DNA of 64,000 nt, from NCBI RefSeq assembly GCF_002858925.1, contig NZ_PJRS01000043.1, positions 19,573 to 83,572 on the forward strand. Direction: 5' to 3'. The DNA comes from Caulobacter zeae. Its GTDB lineage: Bacteria; Pseudomonadota; Alphaproteobacteria; Caulobacterales; Caulobacteraceae. Below are positions 19,979 through 28,198 of this stretch, piece after piece. The notes below the pieces were generated by a model, which was not told the origin of the DNA, ran no database searches, and worked only from the letters and a program-made list of their open reading frames with translations. Positions within the stretch are counted from its first letter, which is position 1, and every line of letters starts with the position of its first letter. The translations under genes and the position numbers were made by a program.

Positions 19979-21118
19979 CTAAGGCGCCGGCGTCCTGATC
20001 ACCGGGGGCTCTTGCTTGCCCAGCGCCGCCACCCGCGCGGCGGCGTCCGCCTCGATATCGGCCCAGAACAGATTGAATCCGTCGACCTTGCGGCGGTCGG
20101 TCCACGAGCCCGTGTCGCGCAGCGAGGCCGACTTGGGACGTCCGGTGTGCAGCAGTCCGTTCTCGCACTGGGCCCAGACCTGGCGCTTGAGGAAGGCCGG
20201 GCGCGCGCCCCACTCCAGACCCGTGGCGTTGACCGAACCCAGATTGAGCCGGGCCGGTGCCCGCTCGTCGGTCTGGGCGCCGAGCAGCGGATTGACGCAC
20301 AGCGGCTTGCGGCCGTTGAGGTTCTCCAACTGGTCGCCCCCCCTCCAGGTCAGCGAGCGGCCCAGCCATTCCTGGGCCTTCTGGAAGTCGCCGTCGGTCA
20401 GCGAGGCCCAGGCCACGACGCAGCCGGCCTCGTCACGACGCGCGCAGGCGGGAATGGTCGCGGCCGGACCGTATTCATCGGCCGGCACGGCGGTCTCGAT
20501 CAGGTAGACGCCCGCCAGACGCGCCTTCAGCGCGGGGTCCGGCGCGATCTCCTCGGCCGCCAGGCGCGCCAGCAGGCTGCCGCCCTGCTCCACCCCGACC
20601 AGCACCAGCGGCCGTCCCTGGTCATAGTGGTCGCGCCAGGCCCGGAAGGCGTCGCGCACATCGCCATAGGCGAACCGGCGCGCCTCGCGGGCGTCGTCGC
20701 GCAGGGTCAGGAAGGTGTAGAGGCTGGCCTGGCGATAGTGCGGCGCGAAGATCCGCCCCACCCGCGAGAACGGCGCGGCGTAGTTGGGCAGCACGACGCG
20801 GTTGAGATAGCGATCGGCCTTGGGCTGGTCGAAGGGCGCGTTCCAGTCCCGCCCGCCGTCGAAGGTGGTGGGGTGGACGAAGAACACGTCGGCGGCGCGG
20901 TCCATGCCGGTCGCGCCTCGCGGCAGCAGCGCCCAGGCGGCCGGGTCGGCGTAGTTGGGCGCCGGCGGCGGGTCGTAGGTCTGGAACGGAACTTTCGGGT
21001 CCAGCGTCGTGCGCAGGATGTCATAGCGCCAGTAGAACGCCGCCGTCAGGACGATCCCCAGCACGAGGACGCATCCCGCGAAGATCCAGCGCTTGAAGCC
21101 CTTGAAGCGTCCCGACAT
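19979..21118 (-). CDS. DUF3089 alpha/beta-hydrolase-like membrane-anchored protein, nucleophile Ser replaced
   Basis: A 379-aa protein with one N-terminal transmembrane helix (about residues 11-29) and a periplasmic domain matching DUF3089: VFFVHPTTFDGG, then APHYRQASLYTFL, and a central GRPLVLVGVEQGGSLLARL. In the family I know, this last segment is the nucleophile elbow GHSQGS; here the Ser position is Glu (G-V-E-Q-G). The enzyme may therefore be inactive or use another chemistry. Downstream of the thiolase on the same strand, 32 bases apart, so possibly co-transcribed. Confidence 0.8.
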   Translation of the reverse strand: MSGRFKGFKRWIFAGCVLVLGIVLTAAFYWRYDILRTTLDPKVPFQTYDPPPAPNYADPAAWALLPRGATGMDRAADVFFVHPTTFDGGRDWNAPFDQPKADRYLNRVVLPNYAAPFSRVGRIFAPHYRQASLYTFLTLRDDAREARRFAYGDVRDAFRAWRDHYDQGRPLVLVGVEQGGSLLARLAAEEIAPDPALKARLAGVYLIETAVPADEYGPAATIPACARRDEAGCVVAWASLTDGDFQKAQEWLGRSLTWRGGDQLENLNGRKPLCVNPLLGAQTDERAPARLNLGSVNATGLEWGARPAFLKRQVWAQCENGLLHTGRPKSASLRDTGSWTDRRKVDGFNLFWADIEADAAARVAALGKQEPPVIRTPAP

Positions 21119-21150
21119 GCCTCTCGACTACACCAGGTCGCCGCGTCGCA

Positions 21151-22353
21151 CTACGCCCCTTCCCGCCCGATGATGGCCACCGAGCAGACATTGCTGGCCG
21201 GCGCGCCGCCGAGGTTGTGGGTCATGCCCAGGACAGGGTCGCGCAATTGGCGCTCGCCCGCCCTGCCCTGAAGTTGCAGGTACATCTCGTAGAGCATGCG
21301 CAGGCCCGAAGCGCCGATCGGATGGCCAAAGCACTTCAGGCCGCCGTCGATCTGGCACGGCACCGCGCCGTCGGCGTCGTAGAAGCCGTCCAGCACATCG
21401 CGCCAGCCGCGACCCTCGGCCGAAATGAACAGGTCCTCCATGGTGACCAGTTCGGTCACCGAGAAGCAGTCATGCACTTCCATCATCGAGATCTGCTCGC
21501 GCGGGCGCTCGATGCCGGCCTCCTTGTAGGCCTTGCCGGCGGCGATGCGAGCGGTGTGAAAGTGGCTGCCGTCCCAACCGTTGTATTGGCTCTCGTAGCC
21601 GTTCGAGACCGACAGCTGCAGCGCCTTGACCGTGACCAGGTCATGCTTGCCCAGCGCGCGGGCGATCTCGGGCGTGGTGACGATGGCCGCGGCCGCGCCG
21701 TCCGACACCCCGCAGCAGTCGAACAGCCCCAGCGGCTCGGCGATGATCGGAGCCTTCAGCGCCTGCTCCTCGGTGATGGGTTTGCGCAGGTGGGCCTTGG
21801 GGTTCTTGGCGCCGTTGGCGTGGCTCTTGACCGAGACGTGGGCGATGGCCCGCTTGAGGTCCTCCTTGGAGACCCCGTGCTTGGCGCGGTAGGCGCTGGC
21901 CAGCTGCGCGAAATTGCCGGGCGCAGAGCCGTTGGGCATGACCTGCGGCGCCAGCGTGCCGGGCGCGCCGAACGGCAGGCCGCCATAGCCGGTGTCCTTC
22001 AGCTTCTCGACGCCCACCGCCAGGGCGATGTCGGCCGCGCCGGCGGCCACCGCGTAGACCGCGCCCCGGAAGGCTTCCGAACCCGAGGCGCAGAAGTTCT
22101 CCACCCTCGTTACGGCGATGTTGGGCAGGCGCAGGGCGATCGACAGCGGCGTGCCGCCCTTGCCCGTGCCGATCTCGTCGATGTGGGTCGAAAACCACGC
22201 CGCGTCCAGCTGGCTGGCCTCGATGCCGGCGTCGCCCATGGCCTCGACATAGGCCTCGACCATCAGGTCGTCGGGTCCGGCGTCCCAGCGCTCGCCGAAC
22301 TTCGAACAACCCATGCCGAGGATGGCGACCTTGTCGCGGATACCGCTGGCCAT
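21151..22353 (-). CDS. SCP-x-type thiolase / acetyl-CoA acetyltransferase
   Basis: A 400-aa thiolase-superfamily enzyme, probably cleaving or condensing acyl-CoA side chains. The catalytic Cys is Cys88 in VENFCASGSEAFRG, the acidic/His motif is MEVHDCFSVTEL, and the late GHP motif is CFGHPIGASGLRM. These features match the lipid-transfer-protein (SCP-x) thiolases, which usually pair with an OB-fold DUF35 partner. A DUF35-containing fusion is encoded upstream at 23063-24547 on the same strand, but a toxin-antitoxin pair on the opposite strand sits between them. Confidence 0.9.
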   Translation of the reverse strand: MASGIRDKVAILGMGCSKFGERWDAGPDDLMVEAYVEAMGDAGIEASQLDAAWFSTHIDEIGTGKGGTPLSIALRLPNIAVTRVENFCASGSEAFRGAVYAVAAGAADIALAVGVEKLKDTGYGGLPFGAPGTLAPQVMPNGSAPGNFAQLASAYRAKHGVSKEDLKRAIAHVSVKSHANGAKNPKAHLRKPITEEQALKAPIIAEPLGLFDCCGVSDGAAAAIVTTPEIARALGKHDLVTVKALQLSVSNGYESQYNGWDGSHFHTARIAAGKAYKEAGIERPREQISMMEVHDCFSVTELVTMEDLFISAEGRGWRDVLDGFYDADGAVPCQIDGGLKCFGHPIGASGLRMLYEMYLQLQGRAGERQLRDPVLGMTHNLGGAPASNVCSVAIIGREGA

Positions 22354-22411
22354 CGGGGTCTCTCCCTAGCTCGCCTTCTCGGGCGTATTGATCAGGTGTA
22401 ACGTCGCGGCC

Positions 22412-22672
22412 ATGGGCATGGTGATCCACGACGAGGAAACGCTGCGCATGGCGCAGGAGCTGGCGGACCGTAAGGGCGTCAGCCTGAGCGACGTGTTCGC
22501 CCACGCCGTGCGAGCCGAGCTCGATCGCATGCCGCCCGCGCTGCAAGCCAAGACACGCGAGGAAAAGCTGGCCTTGATGGCCGAGTTGCAGAAACGTTCG
22601 GCCGCGCTCCCGATCCTCGATCCAAGAACGCCTGAAGAGATGCTGTACGACGAAGACGGTATTCCGAAGTGA
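22412..22672 (+). CDS. type II antitoxin, VapB-like (Rv0623 family)
   Basis: An 86-aa protein (first in-frame ATG at 22412, a second at 22418) with MVIHDEETLRMAQELADRKGVSLSDVFAHAVRAEL, which looks like a short DNA-binding fold of the VapB transcription-factor type. The C-terminus (DPRTPEEMLYDEDGIPK) is the usual toxin-binding tail with acidic and Asp-Pro elements. It directly precedes the PIN toxin, sharing GTGA. Its ribosome site is weak. Confidence 0.82.
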   Translation: MGMVIHDEETLRMAQELADRKGVSLSDVFAHAVRAELDRMPPALQAKTREEKLALMAELQKRSAALPILDPRTPEEMLYDEDGIPK

Positions 22673-23055
22673 TCGTCCTCGATACGTCCGCAGTTCTGGC
22701 CATCCTCTGGGACGAGCCCGAGGCCGGTGCGTTCATGAAGGCCGTCGCCGACGCGGAGGCTCTTCTGATGTCGACAGCCACCCGTCTCGAACTGCAGATC
22801 GTCTGCCTTCGGCGAAAGGGCGAAGCCGAGGTCGAGAACATCAGGCGCTTTGTCGCTGAATTCGAGGTCAGCATGGAGCCGTTCGACGAGCCGCAACTGA
22901 CACTCGCGCAGCAGGCCTTCGCCGAATACGGCGCCAGCCGCCACGGCCTGAACTTCGGCGACTGCTTCGCCTACGCCCTGGCCAAGGCGCGCGACCTGCC
23001 CCTGCTGTTCAAGGGCGAGGATTTCGCCGCCACCGACGTCAGGCGCGCGCTCTGA
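22669..23055 (+). CDS. type II toxin, VapC-like PIN-domain ribonuclease
   Basis: A 128-aa PIN-domain protein starting with GTG at 22669, overlapping the antitoxin stop. Expected acidic residues are visible: Asp5 in MIVLDTSAVLAIL, a Glu in the helix after it, and the late pair in GLNFGDCFAYALAKARDLPLLFKGEDF. The C-terminal NFGDCFAYALA and FKGEDF segments are characteristic of VapC. It would cleave RNA when the antitoxin is degraded. On the plus strand within a minus-strand lipid gene cluster, so probably an acquired module. Confidence 0.88.
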   Translation: MIVLDTSAVLAILWDEPEAGAFMKAVADAEALLMSTATRLELQIVCLRRKGEAEVENIRRFVAEFEVSMEPFDEPQLTLAQQAFAEYGASRHGLNFGDCFAYALAKARDLPLLFKGEDFAATDVRRAL

Positions 23056-23062
23056 CACCGCC

Positions 23063-24547
23063 CTACTCCGCAGCCTGGACCGAGGTCGCCGCCACGGCCG
23101 ATCGGTCTGGGGCGGCTTTCCAGAAGTAGCGGACGAACCCACGCTTCTCGTCGCGGTCCTTGATCCGGAAGACCATCTTCACCGGCAGGCCGGTCTCGAC
23201 CTCGCCGGGCGCGACATCGGTGATGTCGAGCATGATCCGACCGCCGCCCTCGAAGACGATCATGCCGTAGTGATTGGGCGGGCTCATCGAGAAGGTCAGG
23301 TAGTCGGCCGAGTAGGTCAGCACCCGGGCGGCGCGCTCGGCGAAGCGATATGGCTCCTGGGTGTCGACGGCCGGGTTGTTGGGCGCCACCGAAATGCGGG
23401 TGCGGGGGAACTGCACCACGCCGGTCTCGCGGCAGCGGCCGCCGACCAGGCCCAGGATCTGGTCGCGGTTGCGATAGAGGGTGGTCAGGGCCGTCTTGTT
23501 GTCCTTCTCGGCCCGCATGCCCCGGTCCCAGTCGACAAGGTCGTTGAAGACCAGGAACTTCAGGTAGTTGGTCTCTTCCTGCCGGTCTGCGAGCGATCCG
23601 GTGACGCCACGGGCGGGGCGGGCGGCGCCGATCTCGCCGCCGACGCGGAAGACCAGCGCCTCGGCGCCTTGGCCGAACTGCGCGACCACCACCACTTGGC
23701 CCGGCGCGGCCTCCTCGAGGGCGTGGGCCAGCAGCAGCGGACCGTGGGCGCAGCCGGCCTCCCCCAACTGCGCGCCCAGCGTGTCGCGCACAGCCTCGGG
23801 CCGAATGCCAAGCGTCTTGGCCAGGCTCGCCCCCATGCCCGGAAACACCGACGGAAAGCAGAAATGGTCAACCTCGGCAGCGGTCACGCCCGCCGCCTCC
23901 AGCGCGTCTCGAACGGCCGGCGGGACCAGCTTGACGATCCCCTCGTCGCGGATCCAGCGCTCTTCCCAGGCGTAGTCGAACTCGGCCTCGGAGCCGCGGA
24001 AGTGGTCGACGAAGTCGTCGGTCACCGTGCCGCGTCCAAGGAATGTCGCCGCGCCTCCGTCGGGCGAGACGACGAAGGCCGCCGCCGCGTCGCCGAAATC
24101 CAGCTCCTGCGGCGAGGCCGCGCGGGCCCGCCGATGCTCGCCAGCGGCCACCAGCACCCGCTTTCCGCAAGCCGCCGCTTCCAGCGCCTGGCCCAGCGCG
24201 GTGAGGCCGCAGCGCTGTGAGCCGGTGATGTCGGCCGAGGCGATCGAGGCGCCCAGCGTCAGGGCGGCCGCCAGGATCCCGGCGTTCTGGCGATCGGCGA
24301 AGGGCGCGGTCGTCGAGGCGAAGATCGCAGCCTCGATCGCCGCGCGGCCCTCGTCCTCGACGCCCAGCACGTCGCGGGCGGCCTCGACGGCCATGGTCAG
24401 GGCGTCCTCGTCCCAGTTGGCCATCGAGCGTTCGCCCTTGGCCTTGCCCGCCAGGCCGGGCGCGACCCAGGCGTTGGCGGCGACGACGGCCTTGCGGCTT
24501 AGGCGAAGACGCGGCGCATAGGCGCCCCAGGCGGCGATGCCGACCAT
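23063..24547 (-). CDS. HMG-CoA synthase-like (thiolase-fold) protein fused to a DUF35 OB-fold domain
   Basis: A 494-aa two-domain protein. Residues 1-300 are a KAS III/HMG-CoA-synthase-like fold with the catalytic Cys113 in ITGSQRCGLTALGQAL and an equivalent of the His region at VDHFCFPSVFPGMG. Residues 330-480 resemble the DUF35 OB-fold with a rubredoxin-like zinc ribbon, but only one Cys of the ribbon remains (GGRCRETGVVQFPR). Such proteins occur with SCP-x thiolases in acyl-CoA side-chain catabolism, which fits the thiolase at 21151. The reaction itself is not known. Confidence 0.82.
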   Translation of the reverse strand: MVGIAAWGAYAPRLRLSRKAVVAANAWVAPGLAGKAKGERSMANWDEDALTMAVEAARDVLGVEDEGRAAIEAAIFASTTAPFADRQNAGILAAALTLGASIASADITGSQRCGLTALGQALEAAACGKRVLVAAGEHRRARAASPQELDFGDAAAAFVVSPDGGAATFLGRGTVTDDFVDHFRGSEAEFDYAWEERWIRDEGIVKLVPPAVRDALEAAGVTAAEVDHFCFPSVFPGMGASLAKTLGIRPEAVRDTLGAQLGEAGCAHGPLLLAHALEEAAPGQVVVVAQFGQGAEALVFRVGGEIGAARPARGVTGSLADRQEETNYLKFLVFNDLVDWDRGMRAEKDNKTALTTLYRNRDQILGLVGGRCRETGVVQFPRTRISVAPNNPAVDTQEPYRFAERAARVLTYSADYLTFSMSPPNHYGMIVFEGGGRIMLDITDVAPGEVETGLPVKMVFRIKDRDEKRGFVRYFWKAAPDRSAVAATSVQAAE

Positions 24548-24650
24548 GTTCCACTCCCTGACCGACGCCCGTTCCGGCGACTTATCAGGGTTCAGGTTAC
24601 GCGCACAGCAGGGGTCCGCAAGCGTGCCCCTTGGTCAACCGAAGCGCGCG

Positions 24651-25652
24651 TCAGCGATAGGGATCGTCGGTGTTCAGGAACCCGGCCACATAGTCGGCGA
24701 CACCATCCTCCAGCGAGGTCATCGGCGCGTTGTAGCCGGCTTCGCGCAGGCGGCTCATGTCGGCCTGCGTGAAGTACTGGTACTTTCCCTGCAGCACTTC
24801 GGGCATGTCGAAATAGGTGATGTCGGGCTCGCGGGCGATGGCGGCGAAGGTGGCCTCGGCCAGGTCCTTGAACGAGCGGGCCTTGCCCGAACCCAGATTG
24901 TAGACGCCGCTCACATGCGGGCTCTTGGCCAGCCAGGCGATCACGTCGGCCACGTCGCGCACATAGACGAAGTCCCGCAGCTGGCCGCCGTCCTCGTAGT
25001 CGGGGTGGTGCGACTTGAACAGCCGCACGCCCTCGCCCGCCTGGATCTTCGGCCAGATCTGGCAGACCACCGACTTCATGCCGCCCTTGTGGTCCTCGTT
25101 GGGGCCGTAGACGTTGAAGAACTTCAGGCCGGCCCACTGCGGCGGCGCATGGCCGCGTGCGGCCTCGCGCACGGCGAAGACGTCAAACAGCGCCTTGGAC
25201 CAGCCATAGGCGTTCAGCGGGCGCAGGCCCATCAGGGTGTCGATGTCGTCCTTGCCGTCAAAGCCCTGGGTTCCGTCGCCATAGGTGGCGGCCGACGAGG
25301 CGTAGATCAGGCGGGTGTTGTTCTTCGCGCACCAGCGCCAGATGTCGCGCGACAGCACGAAGTTGGACTGCACGATCAGGTCGGCGTCGGGCTCGGTGGT
25401 CGAGGAGATCGCGCCCATGTGGATGACCAGCTCGACCTCGGCGCCGCGCTCGGCCAGCCAGTCGAACAGCTGCTCGGGAGCGACGAAGTCGGCGATCGGA
25501 TGCTTGGCGATGTTGCGCCACTTGCCCTCGGCCGCCTGGCCCAGCCAGTCGCAGACCACGACGTCGAGCGCCGGATCCTCGCAGAGCTTGGCCACGATAT
25601 TGGAACCGATGAACCCGGCGCCGCCGGTGACGAGAACGATGCGTCTGGACAT
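24651..25652 (-). CDS. hldD: ADP-L-glycero-D-manno-heptose 6-epimerase
   Basis: Short-chain dehydrogenase-fold epimerase (also rfaD) that makes the heptose precursor of the LPS inner core. It is 333 aa. The NADP-binding motif is LVTGGAGFIGSNIV, the catalytic Tyr-x3-Lys is in NAYGWSKALFD, and the later segments KFFNVYGPNEDHKGGMKSVV and NLGSGKARSFKDLA are diagnostic of the family. It follows kdsA on the same strand 54 bases away, consistent with a small LPS-core operon. Confidence 0.95.
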   Translation of the reverse strand: MSRRIVLVTGGAGFIGSNIVAKLCEDPALDVVVCDWLGQAAEGKWRNIAKHPIADFVAPEQLFDWLAERGAEVELVIHMGAISSTTEPDADLIVQSNFVLSRDIWRWCAKNNTRLIYASSAATYGDGTQGFDGKDDIDTLMGLRPLNAYGWSKALFDVFAVREAARGHAPPQWAGLKFFNVYGPNEDHKGGMKSVVCQIWPKIQAGEGVRLFKSHHPDYEDGGQLRDFVYVRDVADVIAWLAKSPHVSGVYNLGSGKARSFKDLAEATFAAIAREPDITYFDMPEVLQGKYQYFTQADMSRLREAGYNAPMTSLEDGVADYVAGFLNTDDPYR

Positions 25653-25706
25653 GGGCGGGTTATGGCACAGAGCGGCGGCTGGGCAAGCCGCCGCTCTTCA
25701 GGAGGA

Positions 25707-26573
25707 TCAAGCCGCCCGCTTGCGCTTGGCCAGGGCGTCGAATTCGAGCAGCTCGGCCACCAGGCCTTCGAACTGGCTCAGCGGCACCATGTTGGGGCCG
25801 TCCGAAGGAGCGTGGTCGGGGTCGGGGTGGGTTTCCATGAACACCATGGCCACGCCGATCGAGACGGCGGCGCGCGCCAGCACCGGCACGAACTCGCGCT
25901 GGCCGCCCGAGGACGTGCCCTGCCCGCCCGGCTGCTGCACGCTGTGGGTGGCGTCGAACACCACCGGGCAGCCGATCTCCTTCATGATCGGCAAGGACCG
26001 CATGTCGGAAACGAGCGTGTTGTAGCCGAACGAGGCGCCGCGCTCGCAGGCCATGACATTGGGATTGCCCGCGCCGGTCACCTTGGCGATAACGTTCTTC
26101 ATGTCCCACGGGGCCAGGAACTGGCCCTTCTTGATGTTGATCGCCCGACCGGTCTTGGCGGCGGCCAGCAGCAAGTCGGTCTGGCGGCACAGGAAGGCCG
26201 GGATCTGGATCACGTCGACGGCCTCGGCGACGGGATCGCAGTGGCTGATCTCGTGCACGTCGGTCAGAGTCGGCAGGCCGGTGACCTCGCGGATCTCCTG
26301 GAAGATCGGCAGGCTGTCATAGAGGCCGATGCCGCGCGCGGCCGTGGCCGAGGTGCGATTGGCCTTGTCGTAGCTGGTCTTGTAGATCAGGCCGACGCCC
26401 AGGCGCTCGCCGATCTCCTTCAGCGCATGCGCCGTCTCCAGCGCGTGCTGGCGGCTCTCCATCTGGCACGGACCGGCGATGAAAGTCAGGCGTTCGGCGT
26501 TGCCGATGCGGACGGCCTTGCCGGTCTCCGTCTTCACTTCGACGACGGCGTTGGGAGCGACGGGCTGACTCAA
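25707..26573 (-). CDS. kdsA: 3-deoxy-8-phosphooctulonate synthase (KDO-8-P synthase)
   Basis: Condenses PEP with arabinose 5-phosphate to give KDO-8-phosphate for lipid A/LPS. It is 288 aa, normal length. Conserved segments are AGPCQMESRQHALE, YKTSYDKANRTSA, the IQIPAFLCRQTDLL barrel strand and DATHSVQQPGGQGTSSGGQREF. It is divergent from the photolyase and followed by hldD; both serve outer-membrane LPS. Confidence 0.97.
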   Translation of the reverse strand: MSQPVAPNAVVEVKTETGKAVRIGNAERLTFIAGPCQMESRQHALETAHALKEIGERLGVGLIYKTSYDKANRTSATAARGIGLYDSLPIFQEIREVTGLPTLTDVHEISHCDPVAEAVDVIQIPAFLCRQTDLLLAAAKTGRAINIKKGQFLAPWDMKNVIAKVTGAGNPNVMACERGASFGYNTLVSDMRSLPIMKEIGCPVVFDATHSVQQPGGQGTSSGGQREFVPVLARAAVSIGVAMVFMETHPDPDHAPSDGPNMVPLSQFEGLVAELLEFDALAKRKRAA

Positions 26574-26650
26574 GGCGGGACTTCCGAGTTAGAGAGGGGC
26601 GAACAAGGTGGCGCCGAATTGGCCCCACAGGTGGCCCCAACGGCGGAAAG

Positions 26651-28111
26651 GTGCAAGTGCGGATCGATCCAGGCGTCCCCGGACCCGTCATCGTGTGGCT
26701 GCGCAACGACTTGCGCCTGGCCGACAATCCGGCGCTGAAGGCCGCCGCCGACACGGGCCGGCCGGTGATCCCGCTCTATATCCTCGACGAAACCAGCGGC
26801 GTGCGGCCGATGGGCGCGGCCTCGCTGTGGTGGCTCGACAAGTCGCTAAGGGCGCTGTCCGAAAGCCTCAAGGCCGTCGGCTCCAAGCTGGTCCTGCGAC
26901 GCGGTCCCGCCCAGGAAGTGCTGAAAGACGTGATGGTCCATGCCGGCGCCGCTGGCGTCGCCTGGAACCGCCTCTATGAGCCCGCCGCCATCGAGCGCGA
27001 CGCGCAGATCAAGGCCGCGCTGAAGGCCGACGGCGTCGTCGTCGAGAGCTGCGTCGCCGGCCTGCTGAACGAGCCCTGGACGATCGCCAATGGCTCCAAG
27101 CAACCCTACAAGGTCTTCACCCCCTATTGGCGGGCGGCCCGCGCGCATCTGACCCATGTCGATGCGGAGGCCGCGCCCAAGCGGCTGGAGGCGCCCGAGC
27201 ACTGGCCCCACAGCGACGCGCTGGATGGCTGGTCCCTGCATCCCAAGAAGCCCGACTGGTCGAAGGGCTTCTCCATCTGGACGCCCGGCGAGGTCGGCGC
27301 GCTGGCGCGACTGGACGACTTCCTGTCCGGCCGCGTCGACGGCTACGGCGAGGGCCGCGACGTGCCGGCCCTGGAGGCCACCTCGCGCCTCTCCCCCCAC
27401 CTGCATTTCGGCGAGATCGGACCGCGCCAGGTCTGGGCCGCCGTCCGCGACGCCGCCGAGGCCGGCGACGCGCCGCACGGCGAGATCGAGAAGTTCCTCT
27501 CCGAGGTCGGCTGGCGCGAGTTCAACCACTCGATCCTGTTCCATTGGCCCGATCTGCCAACGAAGAACTTCCGGCCCGAGTTCGACGCCTTCCCCTGGTC
27601 GAAGAACCCGCGCGGCTTCGAGGCCTGGACCGAAGGCCGCACCGGCTATCCGCTGGTCGATGCGGGCATGCGCGAGCTGTGGGCCACGGGCTTCATGCAC
27701 AACCGCGTACGGATGATCACCGCCTCGTTCCTGATCAAGCACCTCTTGGTCGACTGGCGCGAGGGCGAGGCCTGGTTCTGGGACACCCTGGTCGACGCCG
27801 ACCTCGCCAACAATGTCGGCAACTGGCAGTGGGTGGCCGGCAGCGGCGCCGACGCCTCGCCCTATTTCCGGATCTTCAACCCGATCGGCCAGGGTGAAAA
27901 GTTCGATGCCAAGGGGACTTACGTCAAACAGTGGATCCCCGAGCTGGCCAACCTGCCGGCCGATGTTATCCACCAGCCGTGGATCGCGCCCGAGCGCTTG
28001 AGCGCCGGCGCCAGGGCCGTCTACGGCAAGCCGATCGTCGATCATCCCCGCGCCCGGGCCGCGGCGCTGGAGGCCTATCGCCAACTACGCGGCGACGCGG
28101 GCGAGGATTGA
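26651..28111 (+). CDS. phr: deoxyribodipyrimidine photolyase (class I CPD type)
   Basis: Light-dependent repair of UV cyclobutane dimers, with FAD and an antenna chromophore. It is 486 aa from a GTG at 26651 with AAAG just upstream. The N-terminal antenna domain begins VIVWLRNDLRLADNPAL; the FAD domain has SRLSPHLHFGEIGPRQVW, GWREFNHSIL, and the WRTGYPLVDAGMRELWATGFMHNRVRM-type region including the conserved Trp run GNWQWVAGSGADASPYFRIFNP. Intact family member. Confidence 0.95.
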   Translation: MQVRIDPGVPGPVIVWLRNDLRLADNPALKAAADTGRPVIPLYILDETSGVRPMGAASLWWLDKSLRALSESLKAVGSKLVLRRGPAQEVLKDVMVHAGAAGVAWNRLYEPAAIERDAQIKAALKADGVVVESCVAGLLNEPWTIANGSKQPYKVFTPYWRAARAHLTHVDAEAAPKRLEAPEHWPHSDALDGWSLHPKKPDWSKGFSIWTPGEVGALARLDDFLSGRVDGYGEGRDVPALEATSRLSPHLHFGEIGPRQVWAAVRDAAEAGDAPHGEIEKFLSEVGWREFNHSILFHWPDLPTKNFRPEFDAFPWSKNPRGFEAWTEGRTGYPLVDAGMRELWATGFMHNRVRMITASFLIKHLLVDWREGEAWFWDTLVDADLANNVGNWQWVAGSGADASPYFRIFNPIGQGEKFDAKGTYVKQWIPELANLPADVIHQPWIAPERLSAGARAVYGKPIVDHPRARAAALEAYRQLRGDAGED

Positions 28112-28198
28112 TCTCCTGGCGAACGGTGTCCAGCAGCCCCATTTACAGTTCGGCTTTCGGGGGTCTTACTTGTCCCATTCAAGGGATTGGGAGCGCTG

